64,000 bases of DNA from Lateolabrax maculatus (taxonomy: Eukaryota > Chordata > Actinopteri > Acropomatiformes > Lateolabracidae): NCBI GenBank assembly GCA_031216445.1, contig CM062210.1, forward strand, positions 7,622,501 to 7,686,500. Direction: 5' to 3'. Within the stretch, counting starts at the first letter, position 1. Each line of letters begins with the position of its first letter. The notes under the pieces are model-generated. The model was not told the origin of the DNA. It saw only the letters and a list, made by a program, of their open reading frames with translations, and searched no databases. Position numbers and translations under genes: made by a program. Of this stretch, positions 61,801-64,000 are shown piece after piece.

Positions 61801-62719
61801 CACAATATCATGTTTCATGCAGAAACATGTCAAAGCATTACAGTAATTGAGATCTGAAAGCCATTTCATGAGGCCTTTAGGGGAGCACATTGGAAGGACA
61901 TTGTATAAAAGACTGGACATGACTTAACTAAAGTGAAAACCTTCCTGAATGATGAGATAATGAGTGGGGAAACTACAATTATTGAATAGGTAATAAGAAT
62001 TTAAGTGTTCATTTTGAATAGGGGTTGGAAGTTAGATTTCAAGGTTCAACTTTATTGCAGCTTTGTAACATTAATGCAGTTATAGCCCCCTCCAGGCTAC
62101 ACACACAGAAAATGTATAAACAAATATTAAAATATCTTAAATTAGCATAGAATGAAAGGAACAGCATCTTTTAAGAGGAGACATTCGTCTTTGTATTTGC
62201 ATAGAAAACTGATGAATCTCAGTTGGCTTGTGACATTTTTCTCATAAACAATAGAGGTGCCTGTTTTCATAATTTTTTCTACTAGATAGACAGCAAAATC
62301 CAAGGTCTTCTTTGGTCTTTTTTATGCAAACATGAGTTTTAAAGTGTATGATCTTTAACCTTTAATCAACTGACAGGCATACAAACCATGTCCTTCAAAA
62401 ATATGCGTTCAAAGCTTATCTAACGTTGGACTGCGTGATGGTCACCGTTTACCAATAATAGTGTGTAGTTTTGTTTATTTTCCAATTTAGTATAATCAGA
62501 GCCATTAAAAAATAGTCCGATCTTGAGGACAGAAGGGAAGTGACAAGTAGGGAATGACGAGTTCAGAGAGACTAAATAAATGAATGAAACAGGACAAACA
62601 CATATAGCAGAAGCAAATGTTTTCTGCTCTCAATCCTCCGTCTACATGGTGGCTTTGATGGAAGTCTTTTTTTCCTCCCCGCCCAAACACTGTGTCACAC
62701 TCTGCTCCCTCTCTCCCAG
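58823..62719 (+). other. ptprn2: ptprn2 intron, 3,897 bp
   Basis: Bounded by gtgagt and tctctcccag. Mostly AT-rich. The 59690-59960 stretch is less AT-rich, has several TAAT-type motifs and may be a regulatory block; the rest shows nothing I can name. Confidence 0.93.
59690..59960. promoter_or_regulatory. Candidate non-coding regulatory block
   Basis: Contains GTGATAATTATGTCTGTCAA, CCTCATTAGCTTCAG and GGCATCATTAGTG in balanced-composition sequence without repeats. TGTC-type cores next to TAATTA suggest a TALE/homeodomain cluster. Inference only. Confidence 0.22.
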
Positions 62720-62797
62720 ATGGACCATGACCCTCGCAACCCTACTTACATCTCCTCACAGGGCCCACTTCCTTCCACCGTGGCGGACTTCTGGCAG
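62720..62797 (+). CDS. ptprn2: ptprn2 exon: QGPLPSTVADFW segment of the phosphatase-like domain
   Basis: This 78-nt, 26-codon exon starts in phase 0 after the acceptor tctctcccag and ends at the donor gtaatt. It encodes MDHDPRNPTYISSQGPLP followed by STVADFWQ. This corresponds to the PTP motif that normally reads YIATQGP...FW and packs behind the active site. MDHDPRNP is diagnostic of PTPRN2 rather than PTPRN. The next expected exon, beginning MVWESGC, is not found in the remaining 1.2 kb, so the window ends inside the following intron. The catalytic loop that would show the family's inactivating substitutions is therefore not visible. Confidence 0.97.
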
Positions 62798-64000
62798 GTA
62801 ATTCTCATCTCCATTCACTGTGGTCTTTTACCGTTTTGTTTCTACAGAGATGAGGGTTTGGAGGGACCTCAACAGAGCTGCACTCTGTCTGAGCCAATGG
62901 TTTTGTGTGATTTACCAATTCCTGTGTGATTCTCACATCTTCTTCTTGGTTCCAAGACAAGAGTGTCTAGATTATTATTTCTTTGGTGTTAGAGCAATGG
63001 TGGAATTTCTCAAAGTGGGATCAGTGAAGTAATGTAGCCTCGGTTTGTGCCTCTTGTGTACCACACTTACATTCAAATCACAGAGCTAAGCATCTGATTG
63101 GCCTAAAAATATCTGTCTTGAAAAACCCAGAAGGTCGTTTAAGAGCACTTATTGCTGTTTAAGAGGGTATTTCCGGAATACTCAAAGACTCTTTTAATCA
63201 TCTACATGAGAAATATTCCATCTGGTGCAGAGAATTTTTTTTTTTAACCATTTGCTCAAGTTGTAACTATATTTTTCTAATCCAAGTAACAGGAAGTTAC
63301 ATATATATCCTTGTTATTTTAGTAAAAAAAACAAAAACTGTGATTGCTGCAATTTGTGTCAAAACTGCCTCTCATATGTCAAATCTGGACACAGAGACAT
63401 GATGCACACATTTTTAGATTGAGTGTGATTTAGCCTTTCTGGGTATATCATCACCAGTGTCCACTGCAAATAAACTTCCAGAAATCACTGGAAATTATTA
63501 CAAACTCTAGGAGTTTTTAAGTTTTCTTCAATATCAAAGAAATCCGGGATAGTTGTCTGTACATCCATGGGTACATGGGTACATTGCAAACGGGAACTAC
63601 TAATCGGCATGATTTTAATGCTGCCAATTTGGCAGAATTTAAACAAATAGAGGCTATAAAAACAGGCCTCAAGTTGTAGCTCACAGCATAACTCGCTGCA
63701 TCCATGGCAACATTGTGCTTCCTGTTAACATCCCCCAAAGCATTATGGGAGCTGTACTTCCAAACCTTAGAACATGATTACTCCTCAAATAGAGGTAAGA
63801 CAAAGTATAATTGTATACTTTAGGAAAATTGTATGATTGGCTATGTGACTCAAATGTAATGGTAATACATGAGAGACACAAACTGGGACTAGAAGTAATG
63901 GTGCTTCTACTGTTCCTACTTCTCAATAAAACAATGCCACCAGCCAAATAGGTACTACAAACCTGCAGCTTTCATTTGTTTATAGTATTCTAGTTATACA
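62798..64000 (+). other. ptprn2: Start of the next ptprn2 intron, cut by the window end
   Basis: Begins with the donor gtaatt. No sequence encoding the expected next exon (MVWESGC...) was found before the window ends, and I see nothing else to annotate. Confidence 0.85.

Larger units (their letters stand above)
27861..62797 (+). other. ptprn2: ptprn2 gene, middle part (six exons, five introns)
   Basis: This is the span of the recognised part of a receptor-type protein tyrosine phosphatase N2 gene (phogrin, IA-2beta). In vertebrates it is a type I membrane protein of neuroendocrine dense-core vesicles, involved in granule biogenesis and cargo content; its phosphatase domain is largely inactive on phosphotyrosine. 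Six exons are in one frame, 785 nt, about 261 codons, with intron phases 0, 0, 0, 1 and 0 in order. Intron lengths are 21,960, 2,336, 4,869, 1,090 and 3,897 bp. PTPRN2 is preferred over PTPRN because the phosphatase exons read LKNKNRLE, LKAEN and MDHDPRNP, as in PTPRN2, where PTPRN has LRNRDRL, LKVES and IEHDPRMP. The gene is open at both ends: the signal peptide, RESP18-like region, most of the mature ectodomain and the catalytic loop are not in this window. Confidence 0.93.

Noticed and set aside
27861..62797. Assignment to the paralogue ptprn (IA-2)
   Set aside because: The WCEEP and VRQ residues resemble PTPRN, but LKNKNRLE, LKAEN and MDHDPRNP are PTPRN2-type and outweigh them.
26000..64000. 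A mir-153 precursor, which in mammals sits in PTPRN2/PTPRN introns
   Set aside because: I looked for the mature miR-153 sequence (starting TTGCATAGTCACAAAA) and its complement by eye. TTGCATAG occurs but never followed by TCACAAA, so the microRNA probably lies in a later intron outside the window.

Overview
This window is vertebrate nuclear DNA, almost certainly from a teleost fish. The evidence is AT-rich intronic sequence with long (GT)n/(CA)n microsatellites, an L2-type LINE, tRNA-derived SINE remnants, hAT-like non-autonomous DNA elements, and several interspersed sequences I recognise as recurrent in spiny-rayed fishes. There is no bacterial, phage, plasmid or CRISPR content.

The only protein-coding gene I can support is the middle part of ptprn2 (phogrin, IA-2beta, a receptor-type tyrosine phosphatase of dense-core secretory vesicles), on the + strand. 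Six exons are visible: 27861-27925 (end of the lumenal domain), 49886-50101 (membrane-proximal lumenal stretch, transmembrane helix, start of the tail), 52438-52641 (serine-rich cytoplasmic linker), and 57511-57658, 58749-58822 and 62720-62797 (start of the phosphatase-like domain). All six have GT-AG borders and join in one continuous frame of 785 coding nt. The paralogue ptprn is less likely, because the last three exons match PTPRN2 rather than PTPRN at diagnostic positions. The upstream ectodomain exons and the downstream catalytic-loop exons lie outside the window or were not recognised.

Layout. 1-27860 is non-coding: probably a >27 kb intron holding an L2 LINE remnant, SINEs, a MITE-like element, a ~1 kb hAT-like element with an 8-bp target-site duplication, and many fragments of one AT-rich inverted-repeat family. 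27926-49885 is a 22 kb intron with two CpG-rich blocks. The second (45.3-46.0 kb) looks like an internal promoter, with an RFX X-box-like site, a TATA-like box, a G-quadruplex-prone tract and a splice donor. 50102-62719 holds the compact 3' introns. One of them contains a near-perfect RE1/NRSF (REST) site at 54964-54984, which fits a neuroendocrine gene well.

The strongest leads are the RE1 site, the internal promoter-like CpG block, and a perfect 20-bp hairpin inside a repeat copy that looks like a template-switch mutation. Two phase-compatible candidate cassette exons upstream of the first certain exon are more speculative. Conservation claims cannot be tested here and are marked as inference.
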